Counted from the first letter of the stretch, positions 50,441-60,849 are shown. The stretch is DNA of 64,000 nucleotides from Tatumella morbirosei (GCF_000757425.2 NZ_JPKR02000003.1:434001-498000), one strand, 5' to 3'. Program-made: numbers and translations. Notes: generated by a model from the sequence alone, not told the origin.

Positions 50441-50469
50441 GATAACGGGCAGCAAAGCTGCCCGTTATC
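50441..50469 (+). terminator. Strong hairpin between letB and rsmF
   Basis: Perfect 13-bp stem GATAACGGGCAGC / GCTGCCCGTTATC with AAA loop, 12 bp after the letB stop and 39 bp before the rsmF start. It is not followed by a T-run, so it is either a poor terminator or an mRNA stabilising/processing structure. Confidence 0.55.
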
Positions 50470-50508
50470 ATGTTACAATAGCGGATTATTTTCTGACGGT
50501 AACCTGCT

Positions 50509-51933
50509 GTGTCCGACTCCCTGTTTTTCCCCGAAGACTTTTTGTTACAGATGCAACAACTGCTGGCCGATGATCAGCAGTTTTCCCGGTTTAAAGCCCT
50601 CTGTCATCAGCCATTGCGTCGCAGTATCCGCGTAAATACGCTGAAAATATCTGTGGATGATTTTCTGGAACAGGTCTCCGTCTATGACTGGCAACTCACG
50701 CCTGTCCCCTGGTGCGAAGAAGGGTTTTGGGTCAGCAGAGCCGATGAATCCCTGCCGCTGGGCAGCGTGGCCGAACATTTAAGCGGATTATTTTATATCC
50801 AGGAAGCCAGCTCTATGCTGCCGGTGACCGCTCTGTTTGCCCACAGTGAATCGCCGGTATATGTGATGGATATGGCCGCCGCCCCGGGTTCAAAGACCAC
50901 ACAGATCGCCGCCAGAATGAAGAATCAGGGGATGATCCTGGCCAATGAATACTCTGCCAGCCGGGTGAAAGTGCTGCATGCCAATATCAACCGTTGTGGG
51001 GTGACCCATAGTGCGCTAACCCACTTCGATGCTGCAGTCTTCGGTCCGGCATTGCCGGAGCAGTTCGATGCCATACTGCTGGATGCTCCCTGCTCCGGCG
51101 AAGGAGTGATTCGTAAAGATCCTCAGGCACTCAAAAACTGGAGTATGGAAAGCTGCAGACAGATAGCGGCGACACAGCAACAACTGCTGCAGAGTGCCTT
51201 TCATGCCCTGAAACCCGGCGGAACCCTGGTATACTCTACCTGTACACTGAATACCCTGGAGAATCAGCAGGTGGTTAACACCCTGCTGACACAATTCGCG
51301 GACGCTGCAGAAGTGGTTGCCCTGACTGAATTGTTCAGCGGTGCAGAACGCGTCGCCACGCCGGAAGGATATCTTCACGTTTTTCCCCACTGTTTTGATA
51401 GTGAAGGATTCTTTGTCGCCTGTTTACGTAAAACTGCCAGCGTTGCCCCGCTTCCGGCCCCGACCTACAAAGTGGGTAAGTTTCCCTTCAGCCCGCTCAC
51501 CTCAAAACAGACTACAGAGGTCCGCAGGCATGCGGCAGCTTCCGGGTTACACTGGGATGACGGTCTTGAACTCTGGTCACGGGATAAGGAAGTCTGGTTA
51601 TTCCCGCGGGCCGCTACCCCCCTTTTCGGCCGGATCCGTTTTTCACGGATTGGCTTAAAACTGGCTGAAACCTTTGCTAAAGGTTACCGCTGGCAAAACG
51701 AAGCGGTTATTGCACTGGCCGATTCAGCCCATGCTTCCGCTATTGAACTGACGGATGACGAGGCCGAAGAGTGGTTTCGTGGCAGAGACATTTATCCGCC
51801 ACAGCCACTGCCGACAGACGAAATGCTGGTGCTACACCGCGGACAACCACTGGGGCTGGCGAAAAAGGTCGGAAACCGGATTAAAAACAGTTATCCACGT
51901 GAACTTGTCAGAGATGGCCGGCTGTTTCGTTAG
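50509..51933 (+). CDS. rsmF: 16S rRNA (cytosine1407-C5)-methyltransferase
   Basis: 474 aa (479 in E. coli), starting at GTG 50509, beginning (M)[18 protein letters not shown], which aligns with the E. coli start. It methylates C1407 of 16S rRNA. SAM motif [18 protein letters not shown]; the two cysteines of m5C enzymes are in [13 protein letters not shown] and STCTLN. The C-terminal PUA-type region ends [20 protein letters not shown]. The ribosome site is weak (GGT). Confidence 0.95.
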   Translation: MSDSLFFPEDFLLQMQQLLADDQQFSRFKALCHQPLRRSIRVNTLKISVDDFLEQVSVYDWQLTPVPWCEEGFWVSRADESLPLGSVAEHLSGLFYIQEASSMLPVTALFAHSESPVYVMDMAAAPGSKTTQIAARMKNQGMILANEYSASRVKVLHANINRCGVTHSALTHFDAAVFGPALPEQFDAILLDAPCSGEGVIRKDPQALKNWSMESCRQIAATQQQLLQSAFHALKPGGTLVYSTCTLNTLENQQVVNTLLTQFADAAEVVALTELFSGAERVATPEGYLHVFPHCFDSEGFFVACLRKTASVAPLPAPTYKVGKFPFSPLTSKQTTEVRRHAAASGLHWDDGLELWSRDKEVWLFPRAATPLFGRIRFSRIGLKLAETFAKGYRWQNEAVIALADSAHASAIELTDDEAEEWFRGRDIYPPQPLPTDEMLVLHRGQPLGLAKKVGNRIKNSYPRELVRDGRLFR

Positions 51934-52107
51934 ACCGGAGCAAAAAAAGACCGGGCACAAATCCTGTGACCGGTCCAGGGAAATGGCTCAGAGAGCCGTG
52001 CGCTAAAAATTGGCATCACGAGGTAGTTGGCCTCATAAAGTAATCATAGTTGAGTTTTGCCTTATTTCCAGCGCAGTCATTTCACCGCGATTATCCCTTG
52101 CTAAGAA

Positions 52108-52452
52108 TTATTTTCCGCACAAAGATTGTGCTTTATTAATCAATGGCTGAAGGCTCATTTTCTGCCCCGGGTGACTTTTGTCATCAGAGAGCAGCGGAGT
52201 AATATCCCCTCCCTGCGACAGCCCCTGTTTCACCCTGATCTGTGCTTTTTCATTCAGAGGATAGTTCATTAATGTTGAGGGATTAATCGCAAATAATGAA
52301 CCATCCGGTTCACAGGTCAGCATAATCTCATCGCGGTCACGAAACGGCCAGATGTCTTTGCCAGTATCCAGACGGTTGACAGTGATGACCTGAGTCGCAA
52401 ACGCCTGGCCGCAGACCAATAGCAGTAACAGCGAGGGAAGTAATTTTTTCAT
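52108..52452 (-). CDS. yebY: DUF2511 periplasmic protein YebY
   Basis: 114 aa (113 in E. coli), ATG 52452 behind AAGG. Signal peptide MKKLLPSLLLLLVCGQAFA; mature TQVITVNRLDTGKDIWPF, EIMLTCEPDGSLFAINPSTL, and a C-terminal SLCGK, so two cysteines could form a disulfide. Function unproven; it follows the CopD-like yebZ by 40 bp on the same strand, suggesting a copper-related role as in E. coli yobA-yebZ-yebY. Confidence 0.9.
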   Translation of the reverse strand: MKKLLPSLLLLLVCGQAFATQVITVNRLDTGKDIWPFRDRDEIMLTCEPDGSLFAINPSTLMNYPLNEKAQIRVKQGLSQGGDITPLLSDDKSHPGQKMSLQPLINKAQSLCGK

Positions 52453-52492
52453 TAAATATAAACCTTCAATACACAGTGATAACGGAATGACT

Positions 52493-53365
52493 TTACACCG
52501 GTGACAGGGTGGCAAACAAACTCACCACCGCAATTACCACCAGTGAAACGAATAATTCAAGTTGAGTCAGACGGATAAACCAACGACGGCTCGGCTCCGG
52601 GCATCGGGAAAAACGTGGAACCAGCCAGTACCGGTTATACAGTGCAATGGCTACCATCAGTAATACCAGGCTGACTTTGAACAACAGCCAAAGTAGCCAG
52701 GCAGAATAATGCAGCGGGAAACCGGCAATCAGCAAAGTATTCAACACACCGCTGATAATCGTCAGGGCCACTGCCCAGTGGCCATAGCGGGAAAACCTCA
52801 TCATCGTCCGGATAGCGTTGCTATCATCAGGACGGCTGCTGGCCTGTTTCATCAGCCATAACAACGGAAACAGGCCCCCGCACCAGAAGGTCGCCGCAGT
52901 CAGATGGACCGTCTGGCTGACCTGACCTGCCAGCCCCCGAACTCCGTCATGCATTGCAGCGTGACCTGTCATCGCCATAAACATCAGCCCGACAATACAC
53001 CCCGCCAGCAACAGAAATCCGCCCCGCCGGCTGTTGAAACTGAGCAACAGTAAACACAGCAGCGCCAGTAACATTTCCGGCAACCACGCCTGACCGAACC
53101 GGGTGCCGGACACAGCGTTCCACACTGAAGCCTGCCAGATTCCGTCCGTCGTGCCACTCATGAGTATCGTCTGTACTGCAAACATTGCTACAGCTGACAC
53201 TAATGCGATAACGGCAGCACATACTGTACCGATTTTTAAGTGTGACCAGAGAAGTCCCGCATATTCCTCCGGAGCAAGGATGGCCCGGTAACTGGCACAG
53301 CCCGTCAGCAATATCAGACTGGTAAAATGGATAAATCTCAGCAGAATATAGCTGGCGGCAATCAC
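52493..53365 (-). CDS. yebZ: CopD family copper-associated membrane protein YebZ
   Basis: 290 aa, the E. coli length, with about eight membrane spans. It starts MIAASYILLRFIHFTSLILL; family points are TGHAAMHDGVRG, VHLTAATFWCGGLFPLLWLM, SGVLNTLLIAGFP and ALYNRYWLVPRF. CopD proteins are linked to copper uptake into or across the inner membrane. In E. coli the periplasmic copper chaperone gene yobA (copC) precedes it; here only 222 bp of intergenic DNA lies upstream, so that partner is missing. Confidence 0.88.
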   Translation of the reverse strand: MIAASYILLRFIHFTSLILLTGCASYRAILAPEEYAGLLWSHLKIGTVCAAVIALVSAVAMFAVQTILMSGTTDGIWQASVWNAVSGTRFGQAWLPEMLLALLCLLLLSFNSRRGGFLLLAGCIVGLMFMAMTGHAAMHDGVRGLAGQVSQTVHLTAATFWCGGLFPLLWLMKQASSRPDDSNAIRTMMRFSRYGHWAVALTIISGVLNTLLIAGFPLHYSAWLLWLLFKVSLVLLMVAIALYNRYWLVPRFSRCPEPSRRWFIRLTQLELFVSLVVIAVVSLFATLSPV

Positions 53366-53587
53366 GAGTGACTCCGCACAGAGAAAAATATTAATATCTT
53401 AGGAAGGGGAAATACAGTCGCTCTGTCCGGCATGTCGTTACGCAACACGCTGATCTCCTGAAACTATTGGTAAGCTGACGCAAGGATACGCCGCTAATAT
53501 GCTGCTGTCGAGTCCGGTCGTTATGCCTAAGGGTTGATTGCAGAGGGATAAAGTTTTACTTTGTGACTAAATAATCAGGAGTCGCCA

Positions 53588-53821
53588 ATGAGTTTTAATT
53601 TAGCACTGCTTGGTGCAGAAGAAAAAGACCGAATCAATACCGATCTGGCTGCGTCAGGTGTGGCCTTTAAAGAGCGGTATAATATGCCGGTAGTGGCTGA
53701 AATTGTCGAAAGAGAGCAGCCTGCTGAAATGCAGGAGTGGTTCCGTCAGCGACTGGGGGTATTCCGACAAACCTCTCTGACACTGTCACGTTTACCTTAT
53801 GAACCGAAACAGAAAAACTGA
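53588..53821 (+). CDS. holE: DNA polymerase III subunit theta
   Basis: 77 aa (76 in E. coli). Theta binds and stabilises the proofreading subunit epsilon in the polymerase core. [36 protein letters not shown] and LSRLPYEPK match the family. The stop codon overlaps the exoX start by one base (TGATG), so translation is coupled. Confidence 0.95.
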   Translation: MSFNLALLGAEEKDRINTDLAASGVAFKERYNMPVVAEIVEREQPAEMQEWFRQRLGVFRQTSLTLSRLPYEPKQKN

Positions 53822-54489
53822 TGTTACGGGTGATTGATACGGAAACCTGTGATCTGCAGGGCGGGATTGTCGAAATTGCCTCCGTAGATGTGATCAACGG
53901 TCAGATTGTCAACCCAATGAGTGATTTGGTCTGCCCCGACCGACCAATCAGCCATCAGGCTATGGCAATTCACCGGATTACACCACAGATGGTGGCAGAT
54001 AAACCCACGCTGGAGCAGATTATTACCCGCTATCAAGGCAGTGATTGCTATGTTGCGCATAATGCCAGTTTTGACCGGCGGGTTTTGCCTGAAATGGGTG
54101 GACAATGGTTGTGCACTTTAAAAATGGCCCGCAAATTGTGGCCGGGAAGAAAGTACGGTAATCAGGCTTTACGCCACAGCCTGAACCTTGAAGTCACTCC
54201 TCCGCCCGATTTGCATGCTCACCGCGCTTTGTATGACTGTTACATCACGGCGGCGTTATTACTAAGAATTATCGACGAGTCCGGCTGGGACGCGTCGCAA
54301 ATGCTGGAAATTTGCCAGCCCACCGCCGTCGCTGACGATGTGTTTCCATTCGGTAAATACCGTGGTCAACCCGTCGCACTGGTCGCCCGCAAAAACCCGG
54401 GCTACCTGCGCTGGATGCTGGACAATCTGACGGACTTACGCCCCGCGTTCCGTCAAACGTTACAGCGTTATCTGAGAGATCAACCCTGA
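53821..54489 (+). CDS. exoX: Exodeoxyribonuclease X
   Basis: DEDDh 3'-5' exonuclease of 222 aa (220 in E. coli) acting in mismatch repair and UV resistance. Exo [16 protein letters not shown] with D6 and E8; Exo [17 protein letters not shown]; Exo [17 protein letters not shown] with the catalytic His and Asp. The C-terminal [20 protein letters not shown] is the small domain typical of ExoX. It overlaps the 3' end of the convergent ptrB by 10 bp. Confidence 0.95.
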   Translation: MLRVIDTETCDLQGGIVEIASVDVINGQIVNPMSDLVCPDRPISHQAMAIHRITPQMVADKPTLEQIITRYQGSDCYVAHNASFDRRVLPEMGGQWLCTLKMARKLWPGRKYGNQALRHSLNLEVTPPPDLHAHRALYDCYITAALLLRIIDESGWDASQMLEICQPTAVADDVFPFGKYRGQPVALVARKNPGYLRWMLDNLTDLRPAFRQTLQRYLRDQP

Positions 54490-56552
54490 TATTCTGCCGG
54501 CGGCAGCTTGCCTTCCGCCAGTGCAATCAGAAATGCGCTTTCCATCGCGGTGTCTTCATAAGCCTTGAAACGCCCTGATTTCCCCCCGTGCCCGGCATCC
54601 AAATCTGTCCAGAGCAACAGCAGATTATTGTCGGTTTTTTTAACGCGTAACTTTGCCACCCATTTTGCAGGTTCCCAGTATTGCACCTGAGAATCGTGTA
54701 ATCCTGTTGTCACCAGCATATGCGGGTAGTCCTGAGCCGCTACGTTATCATAAGGGCTGTAAGCACGGATAATGGCATAGCTGTCAGCCTGTTGCGGATT
54801 CCCCCATTCATCATATTCGCCGGTGGTCAGCGGTATGCTTTCATCCAGCATGGTGGTGACCACATCCACGAATGGCACCTGGGCCACCACCCCGTGATAC
54901 AACTCCGGGGCCTGATTCACCACCGCCCCCATCAGCAAGCCGCCAGCACTTCCGCCCATGGCATAGCATCGCTGTGGGTGGCCGTAACCCTGCTTAAGAA
55001 GTTGCCGGGTCGACTGGATAAAATCACTGAAACTATGCTGCTTATTTTTCAGCCGTCCGGCATCATACCAGGCCTGGCCCAGCTCACCTCCGCCACGAAT
55101 ATGGATTAAGGCATAAACGAATCCCCGATCGAGCAGGCTGAGACGGCTGCTGCTAAAATCTGCGTCCATGCTGCTACCGTAGGCACCATACCCGTAAACC
55201 AGCAAGGGGTTTTCCCCACGTTTGAACAGGTCTTTCCGGTAAACCAGCGATACCGGAACCTGACAGTCATCCTCCATTGTCAGCCAGAGATATTCGCTGT
55301 GATACTTAACGGCTGAAAATCCTTTCACCGCGCTCTGTTTCAGGGTTTTGCGTTCACCACTGTCAAGATCGAGCTGGTAGGTAGTGGCCGGAGTGGTCAT
55401 TGAAGAATAACCGTATCGTAGTTGCGAAGTTTCCGGCGACGGGTTGTAACCCAGCCAGGTTACATAAGTCGGGTCATCGAAACTGATCAACCGCTGTTCA
55501 TCACGGAAACGATGATATTGGGACAGGCAACTTAGCCCGTTTTCCCGCTCTTCTGTCACCAGCCAGTCGCGGAACACCTGAAAATCTTCCAGCACCCGGT
55601 GCTCTCTGACTGGTATCAGCGTCTTCCAGTGCATTTCATCCCTTTGGCACTGGTCGGCGCTGTACAGGGCAAAGTTAATACCGGCGGTATTCGAGCGTAT
55701 ATAAAACTGCTGCTGATAATGATCGAGCCCATACTCATGTCCCTCCCGGCGGGGTAAGAAGCACTCAGGTTCGGATTGGGGTTGACTGGCATCTAGCAGC
55801 CAGATTTCGCTGGTTGTCGTACTGTCGATAATAATTTCAATGTAATCTTCAGAGGTCGTTTTCCCGAGGCTGACATAAAAACTGTCATCATCCTCCTGAT
55901 AGACCAGTTGATCCTGGCTGACCGGTGTACCCACTTCATGACGCCACACCTGCCAGGGTAATAGTGTTTCAGGATCCTGACGAACATAGAATAACGTGCG
56001 GCCATCATTGGCCCACATCAGCGAGGGAGAAACACCCGTCAGCACTTCCGGAAACCAGCGGTCTTCATATAAATCATACAACCGGATTTCATACTGACGC
56101 CGGGAGAGGAAATCCTCTGCAACCGCCATCAGAGTATTGTCCGTGGTAATATCCAGAGCACCCAGACTGTAGAACGGATGAGTTTCTGCTCTTTTATTAC
56201 AGTCAATCAGACACTGCCAGCGGGGTTCTCCCTGGGTCGTTTGCGGGGCACGACACCATAACGGATATTCGCCCCCTGCTTCAAAACGTTGCTGATACAA
56301 AAAACCATTTTTAAGATAAGGAACGGAGTGATCTTTTGGTGGAATACGAGCTACCATCTCCTGGTAGAGCGTCTCTTCCAGAGTTTTCAACGGAGCCAGT
56401 TGTTGCTGACAATAATTATTTTCCTGTCGCAGATAATCCAATACTTCCGGGCTGGACCTTTCATCATCCCGTAGCCAGTAGTAGTCATCAATCCGGGTAT
56501 CACCGTGCATCACCATCGTATGAGGATGTCTTGCCGCATTAGGAATTTTCAT
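54480..56552 (-). CDS. ptrB: Oligopeptidase B
   Basis: Cytoplasmic serine peptidase of 690 aa (686 in E. coli) that cleaves small peptides after Lys and Arg. ATG 56552 has AGGA at 8-nt spacing; the frame is open to 56597. N-terminal beta-propeller (about 70-410) and C-terminal alpha/beta hydrolase: [10 protein letters not shown]-type region, [14 protein letters not shown], catalytic serine in [15 protein letters not shown], Asp in [18 protein letters not shown] and His in [10 protein letters not shown]. Divergent from purT. Confidence 0.96.
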   Translation of the reverse strand: MKIPNAARHPHTMVMHGDTRIDDYYWLRDDERSSPEVLDYLRQENNYCQQQLAPLKTLEETLYQEMVARIPPKDHSVPYLKNGFLYQQRFEAGGEYPLWCRAPQTTQGEPRWQCLIDCNKRAETHPFYSLGALDITTDNTLMAVAEDFLSRRQYEIRLYDLYEDRWFPEVLTGVSPSLMWANDGRTLFYVRQDPETLLPWQVWRHEVGTPVSQDQLVYQEDDDSFYVSLGKTTSEDYIEIIIDSTTTSEIWLLDASQPQSEPECFLPRREGHEYGLDHYQQQFYIRSNTAGINFALYSADQCQRDEMHWKTLIPVREHRVLEDFQVFRDWLVTEERENGLSCLSQYHRFRDEQRLISFDDPTYVTWLGYNPSPETSQLRYGYSSMTTPATTYQLDLDSGERKTLKQSAVKGFSAVKYHSEYLWLTMEDDCQVPVSLVYRKDLFKRGENPLLVYGYGAYGSSMDADFSSSRLSLLDRGFVYALIHIRGGGELGQAWYDAGRLKNKQHSFSDFIQSTRQLLKQGYGHPQRCYAMGGSAGGLLMGAVVNQAPELYHGVVAQVPFVDVVTTMLDESIPLTTGEYDEWGNPQQADSYAIIRAYSPYDNVAAQDYPHMLVTTGLHDSQVQYWEPAKWVAKLRVKKTDNNLLLLWTDLDAGHGGKSGRFKAYEDTAMESAFLIALAEGKLPPAEYQG

Positions 56553-56694
56553 CGTATCTGTCCTGAAAAATTGGGTCGTATTCCGCCGAAAAAACACCGA
56601 CTACTGTGGTTAAAGGTGACAGTGTCACGATGGTAACTGTCTGTCTCAGTGCAAGACTTTACCATTATAAAAAAGAAATCGCCTGCTAATGCCT

Positions 56695-56717
56695 GCGCAA
56701 TCGTTTTCCTTTATACT
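56695..56717 (+). promoter_or_regulatory. PurR-like operator and -10 of purT
   Basis: GCGCAATCGTTTTCCT (56695-56710) agrees with the PurR consensus ACGCAAACGTTTTCGT at 13 of 16 positions. It adjoins a -10 candidate TATACT (56712-56717), so bound PurR would block RNA polymerase. Control by purine levels is an inference. Confidence 0.62.
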
Positions 56718-56755
56718 GTGCGGCAGTTTTTGAACAGAATTAACGGGTGGAAATA

Positions 56756-57937
56756 ATGGTAACTCTCGGAACTGCACTGCGTCCGTCAGCAACACGTGTC
56801 ATGTTATTAGGCTCCGGTGAACTGGGGAAAGAAGTCGCCCTGGAGTGTCAGCGGTTGGGTGTCGAAGTCATCGCCGTTGACCGCTATGCTGAAGCACCGG
56901 CAATGCATGTGGCTCATCGTAGTTATGTCATCAATATGCTGGATGGCGAAGCTCTGGCGGCGATTATTGCCAAAGAAAAACCTGATTATGTGGTTCCGGA
57001 AATTGAAGCCATTGCAACAGATAAGTTGCTGGAGCTTGAACAACAAGGTGTGCATGTTGTTCCAACGGCTCGTGCCGCAAAGCTGACCATGAACCGGGAA
57101 GGTATCCGCCGTCTGGCAGCCGAAGAACTGGCCCTTCCCACCTCCGGCTATCGGTTCGCTGACAGCCAGCAGGCGTTTGTGGCTGCTGCTCGCGAAATCG
57201 GCTTTCCGTGTATCGTCAAACCCGTTATGAGTTCCTCGGGTAAAGGTCAGAGCTTTATTCGTGATGAATCAGGACTGGAAAAAGCCTGGCAGTATGCACA
57301 GCAAGGCGGTCGTGCTGGTGCGGGACGAGTTATCGTCGAAGCTGTAGTGAAGTTTGACTTTGAAATCACCCTGCTCACCGTCCATGCTGCCGACGGAATT
57401 CACTTCTGTGCACCCATCGGACATCGCCAGGAGGACGGGGATTACCGCGAATCATGGCAGCCGCAGGCCATGAGTGATTTAGCATTGCAACGGGCTCAAC
57501 AGATTGCAGAGTCGGTGGTCAAAGCTCTGGGAGGTTACGGTCTGTTTGGGGTTGAACTGTTTGTCTGTGGTGACGAAGTTATCTTCAGCGAAGTCTCGCC
57601 TCGCCCGCATGATACAGGAATGGTGACCCTGATTTCTCAGGATCTGTCAGAATTTGCCCTGCATGTTCGCGCTTTCCTTGGTTTACCGGTTGGAGGTGTC
57701 CGTCAGTATGGTCCATCCGCATCTGCGGTGATCCTGCCAGAGTTAACCAGTCAGGATGTACGTTTTTCAGCCGTAGAACAGGCCGTTGGTGCCGGGTTGC
57801 AGTTACGTCTTTTTGGTAAACCGGAAATTGAAGGTCGCCGTCGACTCGGTGTCGCCTTAGCCACCGGTGAAAGTACCGACGAAGCTGTCAGCCGCGCTAT
57901 CTCAGCAGCCAGCTCAGTAAGCGTCACAGATAAATAA
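56756..57937 (+). CDS. purT: Formate-dependent phosphoribosylglycinamide formyltransferase
   Basis: ATP-grasp enzyme of purine synthesis that formylates GAR with formate, in parallel to PurN. ATG 56756, behind GGTGG, gives 393 aa (392 in E. coli) starting [23 protein letters not shown]-grasp features: [69 protein letters not shown]. The frame's upstream GTG at 56747 is too near the ribosome site. Confidence 0.97.
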   Translation: MVTLGTALRPSATRVMLLGSGELGKEVALECQRLGVEVIAVDRYAEAPAMHVAHRSYVINMLDGEALAAIIAKEKPDYVVPEIEAIATDKLLELEQQGVHVVPTARAAKLTMNREGIRRLAAEELALPTSGYRFADSQQAFVAAAREIGFPCIVKPVMSSSGKGQSFIRDESGLEKAWQYAQQGGRAGAGRVIVEAVVKFDFEITLLTVHAADGIHFCAPIGHRQEDGDYRESWQPQAMSDLALQRAQQIAESVVKALGGYGLFGVELFVCGDEVIFSEVSPRPHDTGMVTLISQDLSEFALHVRAFLGLPVGGVRQYGPSASAVILPELTSQDVRFSAVEQAVGAGLQLRLFGKPEIEGRRRLGVALATGESTDEAVSRAISAASSVSVTDK

Positions 57938-57962
57938 CTGCCTTTTCCCCAAATTTCCTTAA

Positions 57963-57992
57963 CGGATAACGCCATACTAATGGCGTTATCCG
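57963..57992. terminator. Hairpin between purT and the deaminase gene
   Basis: Perfect 13-bp stem CGGATAACGCCAT / ATGGCGTTATCCG with ACTA loop, followed by GTTTCTCTC. It lies between two convergent genes; a modest terminator by its T content. Confidence 0.6.
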
Positions 57993-58009
57993 GTTTCTCT
58001 CTTGCACCA

Positions 58010-58492
58010 TTATCTGTTCTGCCAGAACTCACTCTGCAGTAAATGTGTTTCTTCTTCCAGTTCACTAAACGGACCGGTCAAAGTTATAGCCTTCTGGCCC
58101 TGTCTGAACACCTCTTCAGCCGCCAGACTCATTGTCGGATTTTGAGGATGGCTACCGGTACATTCCAGTAATCTCTGCTCTGACATACCAAACACCACAT
58201 GCCCAATGTTGGCCCAGTAGAGGGTTCCTGCACACATGCAACAGGGTTCTACTGCGGTATATAATGTGCAATTCCACAGATAACTGGCCGGATAGTTTGC
58301 TGCCGCAATACGCGCCAGCGTAGATTCCGCGTGGTTTACTGTATCAATGTTACATTGTGTCATGAGGACTGTCTGATTATCCGGGGCCACCAGCACCGCG
58401 CCAAATGGATGATTTCCCATTACCATAGCACGCCTGCCGACTTCGTTTGACAGGCGGAGAAACTGAATCATTTGATGACGTGTTGGTTTCAT
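58010..58492 (-). CDS. Nucleoside/nucleobase deaminase (CDA fold, guanine-deaminase-like)
   Basis: 160-aa zinc deaminase. The zinc and proton-shuttle motif is HAE (H54, E56) in TVNHAESTLAR, and the cysteine motif is PCCMC (C84, C87) in VEPCCMCAGTLYWANIG. This is the pattern of the guanine deaminase/TadA-type branch rather than cytidine deaminase. Its ATG overlaps the stop codon of the upstream purine permease (ATGA), so the two are translationally coupled and the substrate is probably a purine base such as guanine. It has no counterpart at this place in E. coli. Confidence 0.85.
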   Translation of the reverse strand: MKPTRHQMIQFLRLSNEVGRRAMVMGNHPFGAVLVAPDNQTVLMTQCNIDTVNHAESTLARIAAANYPASYLWNCTLYTAVEPCCMCAGTLYWANIGHVVFGMSEQRLLECTGSHPQNPTMSLAAEEVFRQGQKAITLTGPFSELEEETHLLQSEFWQNR

Positions 58493-59832
58493 ACTCTGTG
58501 ACTCCCTGATTTTTCCGTACCCATCTCATCCAGCTTATCGCGACCATTAATCACGGCATTAAGTAGTACTGCAGTGAAACCGCCGATAAAAATGCCACTG
58601 TCCAGCAGTAACTTAAGAGATGACGGTAAACCGTTAAACAGCCCCGGGAATGCCATAGGTAGTGTACCGACGCTGACTGAGGTCGCGATAATCAATGCAT
58701 TTTTTTCTTTGTCACAGCCTGCGCGGCACAGTTCCTGTATCCCTGCAACCAGTGTCATACCAAACATCAGAATCCCGACGCCTCCCAGTACCGGCCGGGG
58801 AATGGTTGCCACCAGAGCGCCGATTTTAGGGAACACCCCCAGTAAAATTAGAATGATACCCGCTATCGTCAGGACATTTCGGTTATAGACCCGGGTCAAC
58901 ATCAGAAGTCCGGCATTCTGCGAAAATGCGTTATAGGGGAAACTGTTCAGGCATCCCCCAACGATGGTGGATAATCCGTCCGCCCGTAAAGTATCTGCCA
59001 GACGGGCTGGCGTAGTTTTTTGCCCCATCAGGCGGTCAATCAGTAACACATTGCCGGTGGTTTCAGTCATAACAATCACCATCGACAGGCAGGCGACCAG
59101 CACTGGTGTCAGCGAGAATTTGGGGAGTCCAAAACTGAAAGGCGTGCTGATTCCAATCCATGATGCATCTGCCACAGCGCCGAAATGAGTCATCCCCAGC
59201 GGGACTGCAACCAGAGTCCCCGCTATCATACCCAGCAAGGTACTCAGATTTCGTATCAGTCCACGGGATTTACAATACAGACACAGGGTAAGTATCAAGG
59301 TTATCCCACCAACCAAAAGATATTTAGGGGCTGCAAAATCAGTAGCCCCCGGATTCCCTCCCCCAAGCCAGATAGCCGCAGCGGGGATCAGCGAGATGCC
59401 GATAATGGTAATGACACAACCAATCACCAGAGGAGGGAAAAAGCGGACCAGCCGGCTGAATAAGGGGGCAAAAACGAGGGTGAACAGCCCCGCCGCTATC
59501 GAGGAACCAAAAACTGTTGGCAGCCCGTATTGCTGTCCAATCAATGCCATCGGTGCCAGTACCACAAATGAGCATCCTTGTATCAGGGGCAATCGTGCAC
59601 CAAACCGACCTACTCCGACAGACTGAAGTAAAGTCGCCAGGCCCGATGTTAAGAGACTGGCATTAACCAGCAGTATGGTTTGCTGGCTGTTGAGATTCAT
59701 CACAGATGCAATAATTAATGGCACGGTAACTGTTCCTGCATACATGATCATCACATGTTGCAATCCCAGTGATACTAAGCGGCGAACCGGCAACGGCTGC
59801 TGTTCACCGGACGAAACCTGAGGGTTACTCAT
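58489..59832 (-). CDS. NCS2 family purine permease
   Basis: 447-aa transporter with about 14 membrane segments; ATG 59832 behind GGAG (the frame is open to 59868). NCS2 signature regions are GLQHVMIMYAGTVTVPLIIA near the start, MTETTGNVLLIDRLMG (TM8 side) and CLNSFPYNAFSQNAGLLMLT RV as QNxGxxxxTR (TM9), the pattern of xanthine/uric acid permeases (XanQ, UacT) rather than uracil permease. The base may be xanthine, urate or guanine. Operon with the deaminase; divergent from the LysR regulator. Confidence 0.88.
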   Translation of the reverse strand: MSNPQVSSGEQQPLPVRRLVSLGLQHVMIMYAGTVTVPLIIASVMNLNSQQTILLVNASLLTSGLATLLQSVGVGRFGARLPLIQGCSFVVLAPMALIGQQYGLPTVFGSSIAAGLFTLVFAPLFSRLVRFFPPLVIGCVITIIGISLIPAAAIWLGGGNPGATDFAAPKYLLVGGITLILTLCLYCKSRGLIRNLSTLLGMIAGTLVAVPLGMTHFGAVADASWIGISTPFSFGLPKFSLTPVLVACLSMVIVMTETTGNVLLIDRLMGQKTTPARLADTLRADGLSTIVGGCLNSFPYNAFSQNAGLLMLTRVYNRNVLTIAGIILILLGVFPKIGALVATIPRPVLGGVGILMFGMTLVAGIQELCRAGCDKEKNALIIATSVSVGTLPMAFPGLFNGLPSSLKLLLDSGIFIGGFTAVLLNAVINGRDKLDEMGTEKSGSHRV

Positions 59833-59934
59833 GGATAAACTCCGAAGATAATGGTTGACGCTTGCCAATTTATGTCAGAAAAATACGTCATCAGAGTTAT
59901 CAGCTGTCAGTTTTCCTGACAGACCGGAGAATTA

Positions 59935-60849
59935 ATGCGCTATACATTCGATCAGCTTATGACCTTTGAAAGAGTCGCCCGTACCCGGTCATTCTCTGCA
60001 GCCGCCAGAGAATTGAAACGGGCTCCGTCAGCAGTCAGCATGGCAATGGCAAATCTTGAAATTGAACTGAATGTGGTGCTGTTTGTACGCACACCACGAC
60101 AGGTTGAACTGACCGTTGAGGGTCAGTCACTGCTGAGTTATACCAAAGTGGTGCTGGAAAGCTGTCAGGCGCTTGAACAACGGTCTCTGTCCTTCAGTCA
60201 ACAGATTGAAAATGAAATCAGTCTGGCTATCGAAATTCCCTGGTCGTTAATTGCTCCGGTGTTATATGAATTTTCTATGACATTCCCGCAAACCGATATT
60301 CATATCAGAGAACCTTTTCATGGTGACGTTGAAGCAATGGTCGCCAGCGGTGATGCAGATATAGGGATTGCGATATCAAGACCTATTGATACCGATAAAG
60401 TCCAGTTTGCTCAGCTGGGAAAAATAGTCATGATGCATGTTGTCAGCGCCGACCATCCTTTGACTCATAAAATTCCCGTGACCACCCGCGACCTGCAAAC
60501 ACACCGACAAATAACCTTTGGTGGAGCGGCCAAATCCATTGCAACGACTGAATATCTCACCGGCCCGTCACAGTGGCGGGTCGAAAGTTACTATGCCATG
60601 CTCGACGCAGTCCGGGCCGGGATTGGCTGGGCTTCAATTCCTGCAGAATTCATCCGGCAGGAACTGAATCACGGTGATCTTCTGGAGTTACGTCAACAGG
60701 AATATCCTCATACCGACTGGCTGGTCGGAATCGATATGCTTTGGGGAAAACGTCAGGCTCAGGGTAAAGCCGCCAGTTGGTTAAGAACACGGCTGATGCA
60801 TCATAAGATTTCAGAGCAGGATACTGCGGGTAACAGGACAACACGCTAA
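59935..60849 (+). CDS. LysR family transcriptional regulator
   Basis: 304 aa. An N-terminal winged helix (about 1-62) reads MRYTFDQLMTFERVARTRSF, SAAARELKRAPSAVSMAMAN; the remainder is a periplasmic-binding-type effector domain (about 90-295). GGAG lies 7 nt before the ATG. It is divergent from the permease-deaminase operon with 102 bp between starts, the usual LysR arrangement, so it most likely controls that operon in response to a purine or related metabolite (inference). LysR half-sites could not be fixed by eye. Confidence 0.9.
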   Translation: MRYTFDQLMTFERVARTRSFSAAARELKRAPSAVSMAMANLEIELNVVLFVRTPRQVELTVEGQSLLSYTKVVLESCQALEQRSLSFSQQIENEISLAIEIPWSLIAPVLYEFSMTFPQTDIHIREPFHGDVEAMVASGDADIGIAISRPIDTDKVQFAQLGKIVMMHVVSADHPLTHKIPVTTRDLQTHRQITFGGAAKSIATTEYLTGPSQWRVESYYAMLDAVRAGIGWASIPAEFIRQELNHGDLLELRQQEYPHTDWLVGIDMLWGKRQAQGKAASWLRTRLMHHKISEQDTAGNRTTR

